From an uncultured Pelagibacteraceae bacterium (lineage in GTDB: Bacteria > Pseudomonadota > Alphaproteobacteria > Pelagibacterales > Pelagibacteraceae): DNA of 64,000 bases. Shown here one piece after another: positions 52,863-62,250 of the stretch. The notes below the pieces were generated by a model that saw only the letters and a program-made list of their open reading frames with translations, did not search any database and was not told the origin of the DNA. How positions within the stretch are numbered: position 1 is the first letter of the stretch; each line of letters begins with the position of its first letter. Where the stretch lies: assembly GCA_902634485.1 (NCBI GenBank), contig CACPKA010000002.1, positions 1-64,000 on the forward strand, in the 5' to 3' direction. The translations under genes were made by a program, and so were the position numbers.

Positions 52863-53638
52863 ATCAAACCATCTTTGGGAGAAGATGGACTGCCATAAGT
52901 AGCTAAGTTAATTCTACCAGAAAGATATGATTGTCTTCCAGATAATACCGCATATTTCATGGCTTGAGCCATCTTATAAGGATCTTTAGCTTTGGCTATT
53001 GCAGTATTCACTAAAACTCCATCGCATCCTAACTCCATAGCTATTGAAGCGTCTGAAGCTTGACCGATACCAGCGTCAATAATTAATGGTAATTTTGTTT
53101 GTCTCCTTATTATTTGTATATTTATTTTATTTTGAATTCCAAGACCTGATCCAATTGGAGCGGCTAGAGGCATTATAGCTGAAGCGCCTGCATTTTCTAA
53201 TCGTTTTGCCATTAAAGGATCGTCAGTGCAGTAAACCATAACTTTAAATCCTTCTTTTGCTAACACTTCTGTTGAGTTTAATGTTTCAATTATATCTGGA
53301 TATAAAGTTTTTTTATCTCCTAAAACTTCTAATTTAACTAATTTCCAACCTCCAATTTCTCTAGCTAATCTTAAAGTTCTTAAAGCTTCATCTGAATTAA
53401 AACATCCTGCTGTATTTGGTAAATAAGTTATTTTTTTTGGATCTATGTAGTCCATTAGTAATGGTTTTTTTTTATCAACTATATTCACTCTTCTTACTGC
53501 CACTGTAACAATATCTGCTCCAGATACTGCTACTGCCTTTGCGCATTGAGACATGCTTTTATACTTCCCTGTTCCTACAATTAAACGAGATTTAAATTTT
53601 TTGTTTGCTATTACAAATTTATCATTTTTTTTCATCAA
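52859..53638 (-). CDS. thiG: Thiazole synthase ThiG
   Basis: A 259-residue TIM-barrel enzyme that makes the thiazole phosphate moiety of thiamin. [14 protein letters not shown] at the N-terminus, [24 protein letters not shown] and [14 protein letters not shown] mark the family; the Schiff-base lysine is expected in VKLEVLGD. It overlaps thiS by 4 bases. It fits an organism that makes the thiazole half itself but imports the pyrimidine half. Confidence 0.95.
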   Translation of the reverse strand: MMKKNDKFVIANKKFKSRLIVGTGKYKSMSQCAKAVAVSGADIVTVAVRRVNIVDKKKPLLMDYIDPKKITYLPNTAGCFNSDEALRTLRLAREIGGWKLVKLEVLGDKKTLYPDIIETLNSTEVLAKEGFKVMVYCTDDPLMAKRLENAGASAIMPLAAPIGSGLGIQNKINIQIIRRQTKLPLIIDAGIGQASDASIAMELGCDGVLVNTAIAKAKDPYKMAQAMKYAVLSGRQSYLSGRINLATYGSPSSPKDGLI

Positions 53639-53853
53639 CCTCCTCCAATAAAATGGACTATTTCAATTTTATCATTTTTCTTTATTATAATTTTATTTAT
53701 TGATTTTTTATTCACTATCTTTTGATTTAATTCAATTGCAACCTTATTTATTGGAAGTTTCATTTTTTTAATAAGATTAAGTAAAGTAATTTTATCTAAT
53801 ATTTTAATGTATTTACCATTTAATTTAATTTTTATTTTATTTATTTTTTTCAT
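53635..53853 (-). CDS. thiS: Sulfur carrier protein ThiS
   Basis: A 72-residue ubiquitin-fold protein ending in IVHFIGGG; the terminal Gly is adenylated and thiocarboxylated to deliver sulfur to ThiG. The family features [11 protein letters not shown] and [10 protein letters not shown] are present. Lys/Ile richness reflects base composition. It overlaps thiG by 4 bases. The adenylating enzyme ThiF is not in this window. Confidence 0.9.
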   Translation of the reverse strand: MKKINKIKIKLNGKYIKILDKITLLNLIKKMKLPINKVAIELNQKIVNKKSINKIIIKKNDKIEIVHFIGGG

Positions 53854-53869
53854 AATATATAAAGAGTTA

Positions 53870-54316
53870 ATGAAAAATAATATTATTGTTATTAATGGAC
53901 CAAATCTTAATCTATTAGGAGAGAGAGAACAATCACAATATGGTACTATTAAATATGAAGATTTAAAAAATGAGTGCCTAAAATATTCTAAAGAATTAGG
54001 AATTAATGTTGATTTTAAACAATCAAATATTGAAGGTGAAATAGTTACTGAAATACAAAATGCAAGAAAAAATTACCAAGGGTTGATAATAAATGCCGCA
54101 GGATTTACCCATACTTCTGTTGCTATACGCGATGCAATAACTATTTTTAAAAAACCTTCTATAGAACTACATATATCGAACATATATAAAAGAGAGGAAT
54201 TTAGGCATAAATCTATGATTAGCGATGTTGTTACTGGAATAATTTGTGGACTTGGATCAAATGGTTATATTTTGGCCATAAATGCAATGCAAAATTTGCT
54301 AAAAAATGGAAATTGA
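53870..54316 (+). CDS. aroQ: 3-dehydroquinate dehydratase, type II
   Basis: About 148 residues, the usual length for type II enzymes. IIVINGPNLNLLGERE at the N-terminus with QYGT, NAAGFTHTSVAIRDAI and EVHIS-like ELHISNIYKREEFR are diagnostic, including the catalytic Tyr and His. The ATG at 53870 is preferred; an upstream ATG at 53807 would add 21 hydrophobic residues overlapping the divergent thiS gene. It overlaps accB by 11 bases, a common alphaproteobacterial arrangement. Confidence 0.95.
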   Translation: MKNNIIVINGPNLNLLGEREQSQYGTIKYEDLKNECLKYSKELGINVDFKQSNIEGEIVTEIQNARKNYQGLIINAAGFTHTSVAIRDAITIFKKPSIELHISNIYKREEFRHKSMISDVVTGIICGLGSNGYILAINAMQNLLKNGN

Positions 54317-54662
54317 CAAAAAAATAATTCAAAAGTTAATTGAGACACTAGAAGATTTAAAAAAATCTACTAAAGGAATGGATTTAAATCTTGCTGAAGT
54401 TAAGAAAGAAAAAGAAATTGAAATTCCAAAAAATGTTGTAAAAAGTCCAATAGTAGGAACTGCCTATTTGTCACCTGAGCCTGGAGCTAAACCTTTTGTA
54501 TCTTCTGGAAAAAAAATTAAAAAAGGTGATACTGTTATGATTGTGGAAGCTATGAAAACAATGAACCATGTTCCTTCTACTATGGATGGTATAGTAAAAA
54601 AAATTAGTGTTGAAGATGGTCAGCCTGTTGAATATGACCAAATCCTTATTGTTCTAGAATAA
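54306..54662 (+). CDS. accB: Biotin carboxyl carrier protein of acetyl-CoA carboxylase
   Basis: A 118-residue BCCP. The biotinyl lysine lies in VEAMKTMNHV near residue 83; the biotinyl domain begins around VKSPIVGTAYLSPEPGAKPF. The usual Pro/Ala-rich linker is short, so the protein is smaller than E. coli AccB (156). It overlaps aroQ at its start and shares a base with accC. Confidence 0.96.
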   Translation: MEIDKKIIQKLIETLEDLKKSTKGMDLNLAEVKKEKEIEIPKNVVKSPIVGTAYLSPEPGAKPFVSSGKKIKKGDTVMIVEAMKTMNHVPSTMDGIVKKISVEDGQPVEYDQILIVLE

Positions 54663-55999
54663 TGTTTAAAAAAATATTGATAGCAAACAGAGGTGAAATT
54701 GCTGTTAGAATAATTAGAGCATGTAAAGAATGGGGCATTGAAACTGTAGCTGTTCATTCTAATGTAGACAAAGACAGCATGCACGTAAGGCTAGCAGACG
54801 AAAGTGTTTGCATTGGGTCTCACCAACCATCAAGTAGTTATTTAAATATACCTTCTATATTGTCTGCAATTGAATTAACTAATGCTGAAGCTGTTCATCC
54901 TGGTTATGGTTTTTTATCTGAAAATGCGAATTTTGCAAAAATTCTTGAAGAAAATAATATAAAATTTATTGGACCATCTTCAAAATTAATTAAAATGATG
55001 GGAGATAAAATTGAGGCAAAAAAAATTGCAAAAAATTATGGTTTGCCAGTTATAGAAGGTTCAGAAGGTGGAGTTTCAGATTTAAAAGAAGGAAAAGAAA
55101 TATCAAAAAAAATAGGTTTCCCAATTCTTATAAAAGCTGCTGGTGGTGGTGGAGGAAAAGGAATGAAGATAGTTCATGATGAAAAAAAATTTGATTTATC
55201 TTTTTCTTCTGCAAAAACTGAAGCGATGAAATACTTTGGTAACGACGAAGTATATATAGAAAAATTTTTTCAAAATCCAAGACATATAGAAGTACAAGTA
55301 TTATCTGGAAAAAATAGAACTATTCATTTGCATGAAAGAGATTGCTCTGTTCAAAGAAGACATCAAAAACTTATTGAAGAAACACCAAGTCCAGTTTTGA
55401 CAGACAAAATAAGAAAAGACCTATTTGAAAAAACAGTTAATATGGTAAGCAAAATTGGTTATGAAGGAGCTGGAACTGTAGAGTTTATTTATGAAGATGG
55501 AAAATTCTTTTTTTTAGAGATGAATACAAGAGTACAAGTTGAACATCCTGTAACTGAAGTTGTAACAGGAATAGATATTATAAAAGAGCAGATATTTATA
55601 GCTCATTCAGGAAATACAGCTTTAACTCAAGAAGATATAAAACCAAGAGGTCATGCTATAGAGTGTAGAATTAATGCTGAAGATCCTAGCAAGAATTTTC
55701 AGCCTTCTCCTGGAACAATAAGCTTTTGCCACCAACCTTCTGGCTTTAGAACAAGAGTTGATGGTTCAATTTATCAAGGATATAAAGTTACACCGTATTA
55801 CGACAGCATGGTCTGTAAACTAATTTGCCATGGCAGAAATAGAACTGAAGCAATTCAAAGAATGGCTAGATCATTAGATGAATTTGTAATTGAAGGAATA
55901 ACTACAACGATAGAATTGCACAAAAAACTTTTATCGCATAAAAAATTTGTAGAATCTGATTTTAATGTTAGTTGGTTAGATAATGAAAAGATTATTTAA
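54662..55999 (+). CDS. accC: Acetyl-CoA carboxylase biotin carboxylase subunit
   Basis: A 445-residue ATP-grasp enzyme that carboxylates biotin on AccB. KILIANRGEIAVRIIRACKEWGI at the N-terminus, the glycine loop AAGGGGGKGMK, and FLEMNTRVQVEHPVTE are all intact. Start shares one base with the accB stop. The gene ends 3 bases before the convergent DUF2155 gene. Confidence 0.97.
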   Translation: MFKKILIANRGEIAVRIIRACKEWGIETVAVHSNVDKDSMHVRLADESVCIGSHQPSSSYLNIPSILSAIELTNAEAVHPGYGFLSENANFAKILEENNIKFIGPSSKLIKMMGDKIEAKKIAKNYGLPVIEGSEGGVSDLKEGKEISKKIGFPILIKAAGGGGGKGMKIVHDEKKFDLSFSSAKTEAMKYFGNDEVYIEKFFQNPRHIEVQVLSGKNRTIHLHERDCSVQRRHQKLIEETPSPVLTDKIRKDLFEKTVNMVSKIGYEGAGTVEFIYEDGKFFFLEMNTRVQVEHPVTEVVTGIDIIKEQIFIAHSGNTALTQEDIKPRGHAIECRINAEDPSKNFQPSPGTISFCHQPSGFRTRVDGSIYQGYKVTPYYDSMVCKLICHGRNRTEAIQRMARSLDEFVIEGITTTIELHKKLLSHKKFVESDFNVSWLDNEKII

Positions 56000-56002
56000 T
56001 AT

Positions 56003-56413
56003 CTAAAAGCATTTTGTTAGCCAAATATCATAAATGGGGTGATCAAATGGTTTAATTGAAGGGCTAGAAGAAAAAGTCCAACCATTAAAAACAAATACCT
56101 CATCATTACTTTTGTTGCTTAAATCCTTTACCTGTAAATAAGCTGTTATTTCTGGATTATCATCAAATTCTGAATTTTTACATTTTAATGCTTTAATAAT
56201 TAAGTCTTTAAATTTTTTTTCTTTTCCTATCTCCAGCTCTAATTTACTGTTTTTTGAACTTACTTTATCTAATATTTTTATTTCTACAAATTTTTCACTT
56301 TCAATAATTTTTGATTTTACATGAGTATAAAAGTTAAATAAAACAAAACAAATAAACAAAATAGTTAAATAAAATTTATTTTTTCCAAGTTTTATATTTT
56401 TTTTTGAATTCAT
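56003..56413 (-). CDS. DUF2155 family protein, exported or membrane-anchored
   Basis: A 136-residue protein with an N-terminal hydrophobic segment (residues 14-31) and the DUF2155 domain: ILDKVSSKNSKLELEIG, a central Cys, and FVFNGWTFSSSPSIKPFDHPIYDIWLTKCF at the end (in parts). Two conserved Cys could form a disulfide outside the cytoplasm. The family is alphaproteobacterial and of unknown function. It overlaps the NDUFA12 gene by 38 bases. Confidence 0.82.
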   Translation of the reverse strand: MNSKKNIKLGKNKFYLTILFICFVLFNFYTHVKSKIIESEKFVEIKILDKVSSKNSKLELEIGKEKKFKDLIIKALKCKNSEFDDNPEITAYLQVKDLSNKSNDEVFVFNGWTFSSSPSIKPFDHPIYDIWLTKCF

Positions 56414-56735
56414 TAGTGTTTTTATTTGGATGATAAGAATTGCTGGTTCCAGTCATGTTCGATAAATGATCTTTCTGCCAGTCGTATTTTTTTAATTCAT
56501 GTAAATTTTCTATCTTATTTTTTGTATGATGCATCCAAGAATACCACTCATATGAAATTTTAGTGGCATCAATTTCGTCTCTGTAAATTACCCATCTTTT
56601 ACCATTTTTGTTTTCATAATATTTATTTCCATAAGAGTCTACTCCAACCAACTTTCCATATAAAATAGTTTGGATTCTTGTTCCAAGCGTTTGCTGATTC
56701 CACCAGATGAATATTTGTTTTACAAATGTCAACAT
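56376..56735 (-). CDS. NDUFA12-family complex I accessory subunit
   Basis: A 119-residue protein of the NADH:ubiquinone oxidoreductase 17.2 kDa subunit family. WWNQQTLGTRIQTILYGKLVGVDSYGNKYYE (residues 12-42, in parts) and RWVIYRDEIDATKISYEWYSWMHH are characteristic. This supernumerary subunit occurs in alphaproteobacterial complex I and in mitochondria. It overlaps DUF2155, a frequent neighbour of it in alphaproteobacteria. Confidence 0.92.
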   Translation of the reverse strand: MLTFVKQIFIWWNQQTLGTRIQTILYGKLVGVDSYGNKYYENKNGKRWVIYRDEIDATKISYEWYSWMHHTKNKIENLHELKKYDWQKDHLSNMTGTSNSYHPNKNTNEFKKKYKTWKK

Positions 56736-56748
56736 TTTTTTTCTTTTT

Positions 56749-56773
56749 TTTTTACAATTTAAAATTGTAAAAA
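56749..56773. repeat. 25-bp perfect palindrome between divergent genes
   Basis: TTTTTACAATTT, one A, then the exact reverse complement AAATTGTAAAAA. It lies 14 bases upstream of the NDUFA12 start and about 77 bases upstream of the TSCPD gene. A 12-1-12 palindrome in a divergent promoter region could be an operator, though A/T richness lowers its weight. Confidence 0.4.
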
Positions 56774-56849
56774 TTAAATTAGACTAAAATTTCTAAATGT
56801 ATATAAATTAATTATTAGAAGACTCAAAAATTTTATTAAAGGATCCATA

Positions 56850-57677
56850 ATGGCAAAATATCTAGTAGAAACTTACTATACATGCAGTTTTAAGGTAACT
56901 CATTATCTTGAAAACATTGATGAAAAAGAACTGACAAATCTAGAAAAGAGAGATGACGGAAAATTTGAAATACTGGATGTTAAACTGGATAATAGAAAAA
57001 CTAAAAATTTAAATAAAACCGTAAATCAAATAAGTAACGATTCAGAAAAAAATAGTAATTTAAAAAATGAATCGCTAAATCCAAAAATTATAACTAACGA
57101 TAATAATCAAAAATTTATTAAAAAACTTAATGAAAGTGTTGGAAAGAGGTTAAGTATGCCTGATAGAAGAAAAGGATATATTCAAAAAGCCTCTATTGGA
57201 AACCACAAAGTTTATTTACACACTGGAGAGTATGAAGATGGAAAGATAGGAGAAATATTTATTGATACAAGTAAAGAAGGAGAGTTGGTAAAAGCATTAA
57301 TGAACAATTTTGCTATAGCGATATCTTTAGGTCTGCAATATGGGGTCCCATTGGACGAGTACGTAAATGCTTATGTTGATACTAAATTTGAACCATCTGG
57401 AAAAGTAAATGGTAATGATCGTATATTAAGTGCATCCTCTATTTTAGATTATATATTTAGAGAATTAGCCATATCTTATTTAAATAGAGAAGATCTAGCC
57501 CATACACCTTCTATAGGAAGCAAAAATCTAAACAAAGAAGAAGAGGATTTTGATGATCAAAATAAATTTTTAAAAATAGTAAAGGATATTACTAGTAAAG
57601 GATTTGTAAGAAATGATTATAAAAAAAATCTAGTTGATTTATCAGATATAAAAATTAACCTTAAAGGAAAAAAATAA
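56850..57677 (+). CDS. Stand-alone TSCPD-domain protein (NrdJ C-terminal-like)
   Basis: A 275-residue protein. Residues about 105-225 match the TSCPD-type tail of B12-dependent ribonucleotide reductase Nrd[66 protein letters not shown] and [24 protein letters not shown] (in parts). The catalytic RNR barrel is absent. An N-terminal segment (1-55) and a Lys/Asn-rich linker precede it. It may act in trans with a ribonucleotide reductase or be an unrelated reuse of the domain. A strong AGGA site precedes the ATG. Confidence 0.75.
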   Translation: MAKYLVETYYTCSFKVTHYLENIDEKELTNLEKRDDGKFEILDVKLDNRKTKNLNKTVNQISNDSEKNSNLKNESLNPKIITNDNNQKFIKKLNESVGKRLSMPDRRKGYIQKASIGNHKVYLHTGEYEDGKIGEIFIDTSKEGELVKALMNNFAIAISLGLQYGVPLDEYVNAYVDTKFEPSGKVNGNDRILSASSILDYIFRELAISYLNREDLAHTPSIGSKNLNKEEEDFDDQNKFLKIVKDITSKGFVRNDYKKNLVDLSDIKINLKGKK

Positions 57678-57679
57678 TT

Positions 57680-59464
57680 CTACTTTTTTTTGTTTAAAGC
57701 CAAATTTAACTCTTTCAATTGATTGGGGCTTACTTCTGAAGGCGCATTCATCATTAAATCTTCAGCATTCTGATTCATAGGAAACATAGTTACTTCTCTA
57801 ATATTTTTTTCATTAGCAAGCAGCATAACAATTCTATCTATACCTGGAGCTATACCTCCGTGTGGTGGTGCTCCATAACTTAATGCATTTATCATGCCAG
57901 AAAACTTTTGATCGACTTCATTTTTTTCATATCCTGCAATTGAAAATAATTTATACATAAGTTCTGGTATATGGTTTCTAATTGCACCAGAAGATAGCTC
58001 TACTCCATTACATACAATATCATATTGATAAGCTTTTATATTTAATGGATTATTATAATCAATTTTATTTATATCGCCTTGTGGCATTGAAAATGGATTA
58101 TGGCTAAATTTTATTTTTTTTGTTGATTTATCTTCTTCAAACATTGGGTAATCAACTATCCAACAAAAGGCAAACTCATCTTCATTTATAATTCCTAGTT
58201 CTTTTCCAATCTTGTCTCTTGCTAAAGAAATTATATTTTCTAAATCATTGATTTTTCCACATGAAAAAAAAATACTATCACCAATCTCTGCTTTGGTAAT
58301 TTTCATAATCTCTTTAAGAGATTCCTCAGAAAATAATTTTCCTACTGGTCCCTTTGCTGAAATGTTATTATTTTTTTCAAAAGTAAAATAAGCAAGGCCA
58401 GAAGCTCCTTGCTCTTTAGCCCATTTATCAATTCCATCAAAAAAACTTCTTGGTTTATCCTTTGTGTTTTTTGTGAGTATTGCTCTTACTAAAGATCCTG
58501 AATTTACAAGTTTTTTGAAAATTTCGAATTTTACATCATCTCTTTTAAAAACATTTGTAAGATCTGAAATTATTAAGGGATTTCTCAAATCTGGCTTATC
58601 AGTACCATAATACAACATTGCATCTTCATACTTAATCTGAGGAAATTTTTCGTATTTTAATTTTTTGTTTGAAAATTTTTTAAAAATATTAACAAACAAT
58701 TTTTCCACTACTTCAAAAACATCTTCTTGTTCAATAAAAGACATTTCTAAATCTAATTGATAAAATTCGCCTGGGCTTCTGTCTGCTCGAGCATCCTCAT
58801 CTCTAAAACAAGGTGCAATCTGAAAATATTTATCAAAACCAGCAACCATAATTAATTGTTTAAATTGTTGAGGGGCTTGAGGTAATGCATAAAATTTTCC
58901 TGGATTTAATCTACTTGGAACTAAAAAATCTCTTGCACCTTCAGGACTTGAAGATGTAAGTATAGGCGTTTGAAATTCTAAAAATCCATACTTTGTCATT
59001 TCTGTTCTAATAAACTCTATTACTTTTGATCTTAAAATAATATTTTCATGAATTTTTTTTCTTCTTAAATCTAAAAATCTATATTTCAATCTTAGTTCTT
59101 CTGAATATTCTTGGTCAGTAAAAATTGGCATAGGTAATTCTTTACACTCTCCAAGAATTTCAAAAGATTCAATCTTAACTTCAATTTGACCTGTTTTTAA
59201 TTCTGAATTAATTGTATCTTTTGATCGCTCTACAACCTTCCCTTCAATTTTAATAACTGTTTCTAATTGAAGTTTTTCTAATTTACTAAAAAAATTTTTA
59301 TTTTTATCTACAACACATTGCGTTAAACCATAATTATCTCTTAAGTCTATAAATAACAAATTCCCATGGTCACGTTTTTTATTTACCCATCCAGATAGGA
59401 TAATCTTTTCATTGTTATTTTTTAAATTTAATTCGTTACAATTATGTGTTCTATATTTGTGCAA
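57680..59464 (-). CDS. aspS: Aspartyl-tRNA synthetase
   Basis: A 594-residue class II synthetase of the bacterial type: an OB anticodon domain (SGWVNKKRDHGNLLFIDLRD), the catalytic core with FRDEDARADRSPGEFYQLDLEMSF, an inserted GAD domain near 290-420, and motif 3 GAPPHGGIAPGIDRIVMLL. It charges tRNA-Asp and, in organisms lacking AsnRS, may also charge tRNA-Asn for amidation. Length is standard. Confidence 0.97.
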   Translation of the reverse strand: MHKYRTHNCNELNLKNNNEKIILSGWVNKKRDHGNLLFIDLRDNYGLTQCVVDKNKNFFSKLEKLQLETVIKIEGKVVERSKDTINSELKTGQIEVKIESFEILGECKELPMPIFTDQEYSEELRLKYRFLDLRRKKIHENIILRSKVIEFIRTEMTKYGFLEFQTPILTSSSPEGARDFLVPSRLNPGKFYALPQAPQQFKQLIMVAGFDKYFQIAPCFRDEDARADRSPGEFYQLDLEMSFIEQEDVFEVVEKLFVNIFKKFSNKKLKYEKFPQIKYEDAMLYYGTDKPDLRNPLIISDLTNVFKRDDVKFEIFKKLVNSGSLVRAILTKNTKDKPRSFFDGIDKWAKEQGASGLAYFTFEKNNNISAKGPVGKLFSEESLKEIMKITKAEIGDSIFFSCGKINDLENIISLARDKIGKELGIINEDEFAFCWIVDYPMFEEDKSTKKIKFSHNPFSMPQGDINKIDYNNPLNIKAYQYDIVCNGVELSSGAIRNHIPELMYKLFSIAGYEKNEVDQKFSGMINALSYGAPPHGGIAPGIDRIVMLLANEKNIREVTMFPMNQNAEDLMMNAPSEVSPNQLKELNLALNKKK

Positions 59465-59465
59465 T

Positions 59466-60140
59466 TTAAACCTTTAATGCTTCTTTTATAATTTTAAAAT
59501 CAATAGATTTTTTTTTTTTTAAACTGATTTCATCAAGTTTATATACAAATTCATATATTTTTCCATATGATCTATCAATATGTTTAATAATAAAATCAAT
59601 AAGTTTTTTTTCGACTTTAATTTGTCTATCAGAAAAATTTTTTAATAGAATAGCAAACATCAATTCATCATCTGGTTTGTCAATTTTGGCAAAAATACAA
59701 TTTTTTGCTCTTGATATAAAATCTGTAAGTTTAAATTTAAATTCATTAATTGGAATTAATGAATTAATCAAAATATATTTATTATCCTGATCAGCAACAT
59801 TAAACAATGTATACATTAATTTTTCATCTATATTTTCATCAAAATCGTCTAAAATTAAATTTTCAAAAATTTTAAACTCTCTCAATACTTCATTATTAAA
59901 ATCTTTTGCTTTAATTTTATAAGCTTTATATTTTTTTTGAAAAATATTTGATAAGTGGGTTTTTCCACTATATTTTTCTCCATGAACATTTAAAATGTTT
60001 TTTTCCCATTTTGGCCATTTTTCTATCAAACTGTAAGCAAAAAAATTACTTTTGTTTACATAAAAATCATCATTTTTATAATTCTGTTTTAGATCAAATT
60101 TTAATAACAACTGATTTAAATCATTCATTTTATTGTCCAA
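59466..60140 (-). CDS. hdaA: Hda/DnaA-like AAA+ protein
   Basis: A 224-residue protein resembling the DnaA AAA+ domain without the DNA-binding part. It starts with a clamp-binding-like QLLLKFDLKQ (about 9-18), has a P-loop-like VHGEKYSGKTHLSNIF (about 50-65) and a Walker-B-like LILDDFDENID. HdaA promotes DnaA-ATP hydrolysis with the sliding clamp after initiation. Sequence is divergent and the arginine-finger region is not certain. It overlaps the upstream DUF2066 gene by 16 bases. Confidence 0.75.
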   Translation of the reverse strand: MDNKMNDLNQLLLKFDLKQNYKNDDFYVNKSNFFAYSLIEKWPKWEKNILNVHGEKYSGKTHLSNIFQKKYKAYKIKAKDFNNEVLREFKIFENLILDDFDENIDEKLMYTLFNVADQDNKYILINSLIPINEFKFKLTDFISRAKNCIFAKIDKPDDELMFAILLKNFSDRQIKVEKKLIDFIIKHIDRSYGKIYEFVYKLDEISLKKKKSIDFKIIKEALKV

Positions 60141-61204
60141 ATTTGGTTATCCCTTTCAATGTTTAAACCTTTTGATTTTACATCATTAAAAAACTTATCA
60201 GGAGATCCGTTATAAATTATTTTATATGAAATATTTTTATTATTAAAAGATAAAACAATAAAATTTGAGACTAAATCTAAGCTTCTTAATGTATTTTCAA
60301 ATATTTTAACCTGATTATAATTTTTCGAAGAAAGCGATACAGTCAATGGTAACTGAATTGAAGTGTTTATCAAATTTATTTTTTTCCATTCATCTTCATA
60401 TAAATTTTTTAGACTAAAAATTAACTCGTCTACAGAATTTAAATTATTCAAATCAATCTTTTTTTTATTAATATTAAAAATTTTATAATTTTGATTCAAA
60501 TATAGTTTCGACAAAATATTTATATTATCTTTATTTTTATAAATAATTAATATTATATAATTTTCTAGATCATACTTTTTTACAATCTTTTCAAAATCGT
60601 AGTCTTCTAGTAATTCGATATTTTTTTCAAAAAATTGTAAATCTTCAATTTCATTACTTGGAAGAACGTAGTTAAGTAAATGATAATTTTTAGTATTTTT
60701 TTTCCAATTACTGTAAACTAAATTTTTTTCAAAATATACTATTTCATTTTTACGATTATCAATTATTATTGGTAAAAGCATTAAATCTATTTTTTTTGGA
60801 ATTGATGGAAATATATTTTTTGATTCAAAATATTTATAAGTATTTTTTTTATTAAAATTTACATTAAATTTTGCGTAATACTTACTTTCTAAAAATTTTT
60901 CATCACTTACATTGAAAGAATCAATCAAACTTTTAATTGTCGATAAATTTGTTTTTCTTATTTTTTTTTTATCTTTAGATACAATAATTGTTGAAATTAA
61001 TTGTAAAAAAGCTGCTTCAAAAGCTTTATCAAATACTTTTTTTTTATTAAAATCTAAATTAAAATCTTCAGAAATTTCTATTTCGTTTATTTTAAATGAA
61101 CTAGCATTTGATTTAGATATCAATGACGTGTTAAGAAATATAAAAGTTATAATTAATGATACAAAAAAAATAAAAATGGTTTTAGATATATATTTAAAAA
61201 TCAT
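60125..61204 (-). CDS. DUF2066-like exported protein
   Basis: A 359-residue protein with an N-terminal signal segment (residues 9-34). The following EIEISEDFNLDFNKKKVFDKAFEAAFLQLIS and SKYYAKFNVNFNKKNTYKYFESKNI resemble DUF2066 proteins of alphaproteobacteria, which are often encoded next to hdaA and purM as here. The role is unknown. Sequence is dominated by Lys, Asn, Ile and Phe. Its start is 17 bases from the divergent purM start. Confidence 0.6.
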   Translation of the reverse strand: MIFKYISKTIFIFFVSLIITFIFLNTSLISKSNASSFKINEIEISEDFNLDFNKKKVFDKAFEAAFLQLISTIIVSKDKKKIRKTNLSTIKSLIDSFNVSDEKFLESKYYAKFNVNFNKKNTYKYFESKNIFPSIPKKIDLMLLPIIIDNRKNEIVYFEKNLVYSNWKKNTKNYHLLNYVLPSNEIEDLQFFEKNIELLEDYDFEKIVKKYDLENYIILIIYKNKDNINILSKLYLNQNYKIFNINKKKIDLNNLNSVDELIFSLKNLYEDEWKKINLINTSIQLPLTVSLSSKNYNQVKIFENTLRSLDLVSNFIVLSFNNKNISYKIIYNGSPDKFFNDVKSKGLNIERDNQIWTIK

Positions 61205-61221
61205 AATTAATTTAAATAATA

Positions 61222-62250
61222 ATGAAAAAAGGTAAATTTACATATGAAAAAAGTGGCGTTAATATTGCGGCTGCAGACAAATTTGTAAGATATATATCCA
61301 ATATTTCGAAAAATAATAAAGAAAATAGTAAATTTAAAAATATTGGAGGTTTTGGATCAATTTCAAATATTCCAAACAATATAAAAAAACCTAAAATAGT
61401 TGCTAGCACCGATGGAGTTGGCACTAAAATTGAGATAGCAAATATTCTTAACAAATACGATACAATTGGCATTGATTTAGTAGCAATGTGTGTGAACGAT
61501 TTAATTGTTCAAGGAGCAAAACCACTTTTATTTTTAGATTATATATCCATAAACAAAATTGATTTAAAAAAATTAAAAAAAATTATTAAAGGAATTATAA
61601 AAGGATGTAAAATTGCAGGATGTGAGCTGGTTGGAGGAGAGACAGCAGAAATGCCAGACACATACGAAAAAGGGAAATTTGATATTGCAGGATTTTCTGT
61701 AGGTATAGTAGATCAAAAAAAAATTTTAACAAATAAAATAAAAGAAAATAATTTAATTTTAGCAGTTCCATCAAATGGTATTCATTCTAATGGTTATTCT
61801 TTGGTAAGATATATTTTAAAGAAAAAAAAAATTAATATTAAAAAAAATAACTTCTTAAAAAAAGAATTAATTAGACCAACAAAAATTTATGTAAACGAGG
61901 TTTTAAAATTAATAAAACATAATTTAATTAATGGTTGTGCTAATATTACTGGTGGAGGTATATCGGACAATATTAAAAGAATAATGCCTGATGGATTAAC
62001 GGCAAATATTAATCTAGGAAAAATTAAAACGACTAGAATATTTGATTGGATTAAAAAAAATAAAATATCTGATAAAGAAATGTTAAAAACATTTAATTGT
62101 GGAATGGGTTTCTGTATTATAATAAAAAAACAAAATCTGAAAAAAATAAATAAATTTTTTGATAAAAATTTTAAACCATATATTGTAGGAAAAATAATTA
62201 AAGGAGATAAAAAGATTAAATTAGATGAAAAAATTAATTGGTCTCGATAA
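61222..62250 (+). CDS. purM: Phosphoribosylformylglycinamidine cyclo-ligase
   Basis: A 342-residue AIR synthetase of purine biosynthesis. STDGVGTKIEIANIL, DLVAMCVNDLIVQGAKPLLFLDYIS, GGETAEMPDTY and ITGGGISDNIKRIMP are family signatures covering the ATP and substrate sites. It overlaps purN by 26 bases. The many Lys codons reflect the low G+C content. Confidence 0.96.
   Translation: MKKGKFTYEKSGVNIAAADKFVRYISNISKNNKENSKFKNIGGFGSISNIPNNIKKPKIVASTDGVGTKIEIANILNKYDTIGIDLVAMCVNDLIVQGAKPLLFLDYISINKIDLKKLKKIIKGIIKGCKIAGCELVGGETAEMPDTYEKGKFDIAGFSVGIVDQKKILTNKIKENNLILAVPSNGIHSNGYSLVRYILKKKKINIKKNNFLKKELIRPTKIYVNEVLKLIKHNLINGCANITGGGISDNIKRIMPDGLTANINLGKIKTTRIFDWIKKNKISDKEMLKTFNCGMGFCIIIKKQNLKKINKFFDKNFKPYIVGKIIKGDKKIKLDEKINWSR

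Noticed and set aside
53807..53870. Hydrophobic N-terminal extension of AroQ
   Set aside because: It is antisense to the start of thiS and absent from type II dehydroquinases, which begin directly with the IIVINGPNLN motif.
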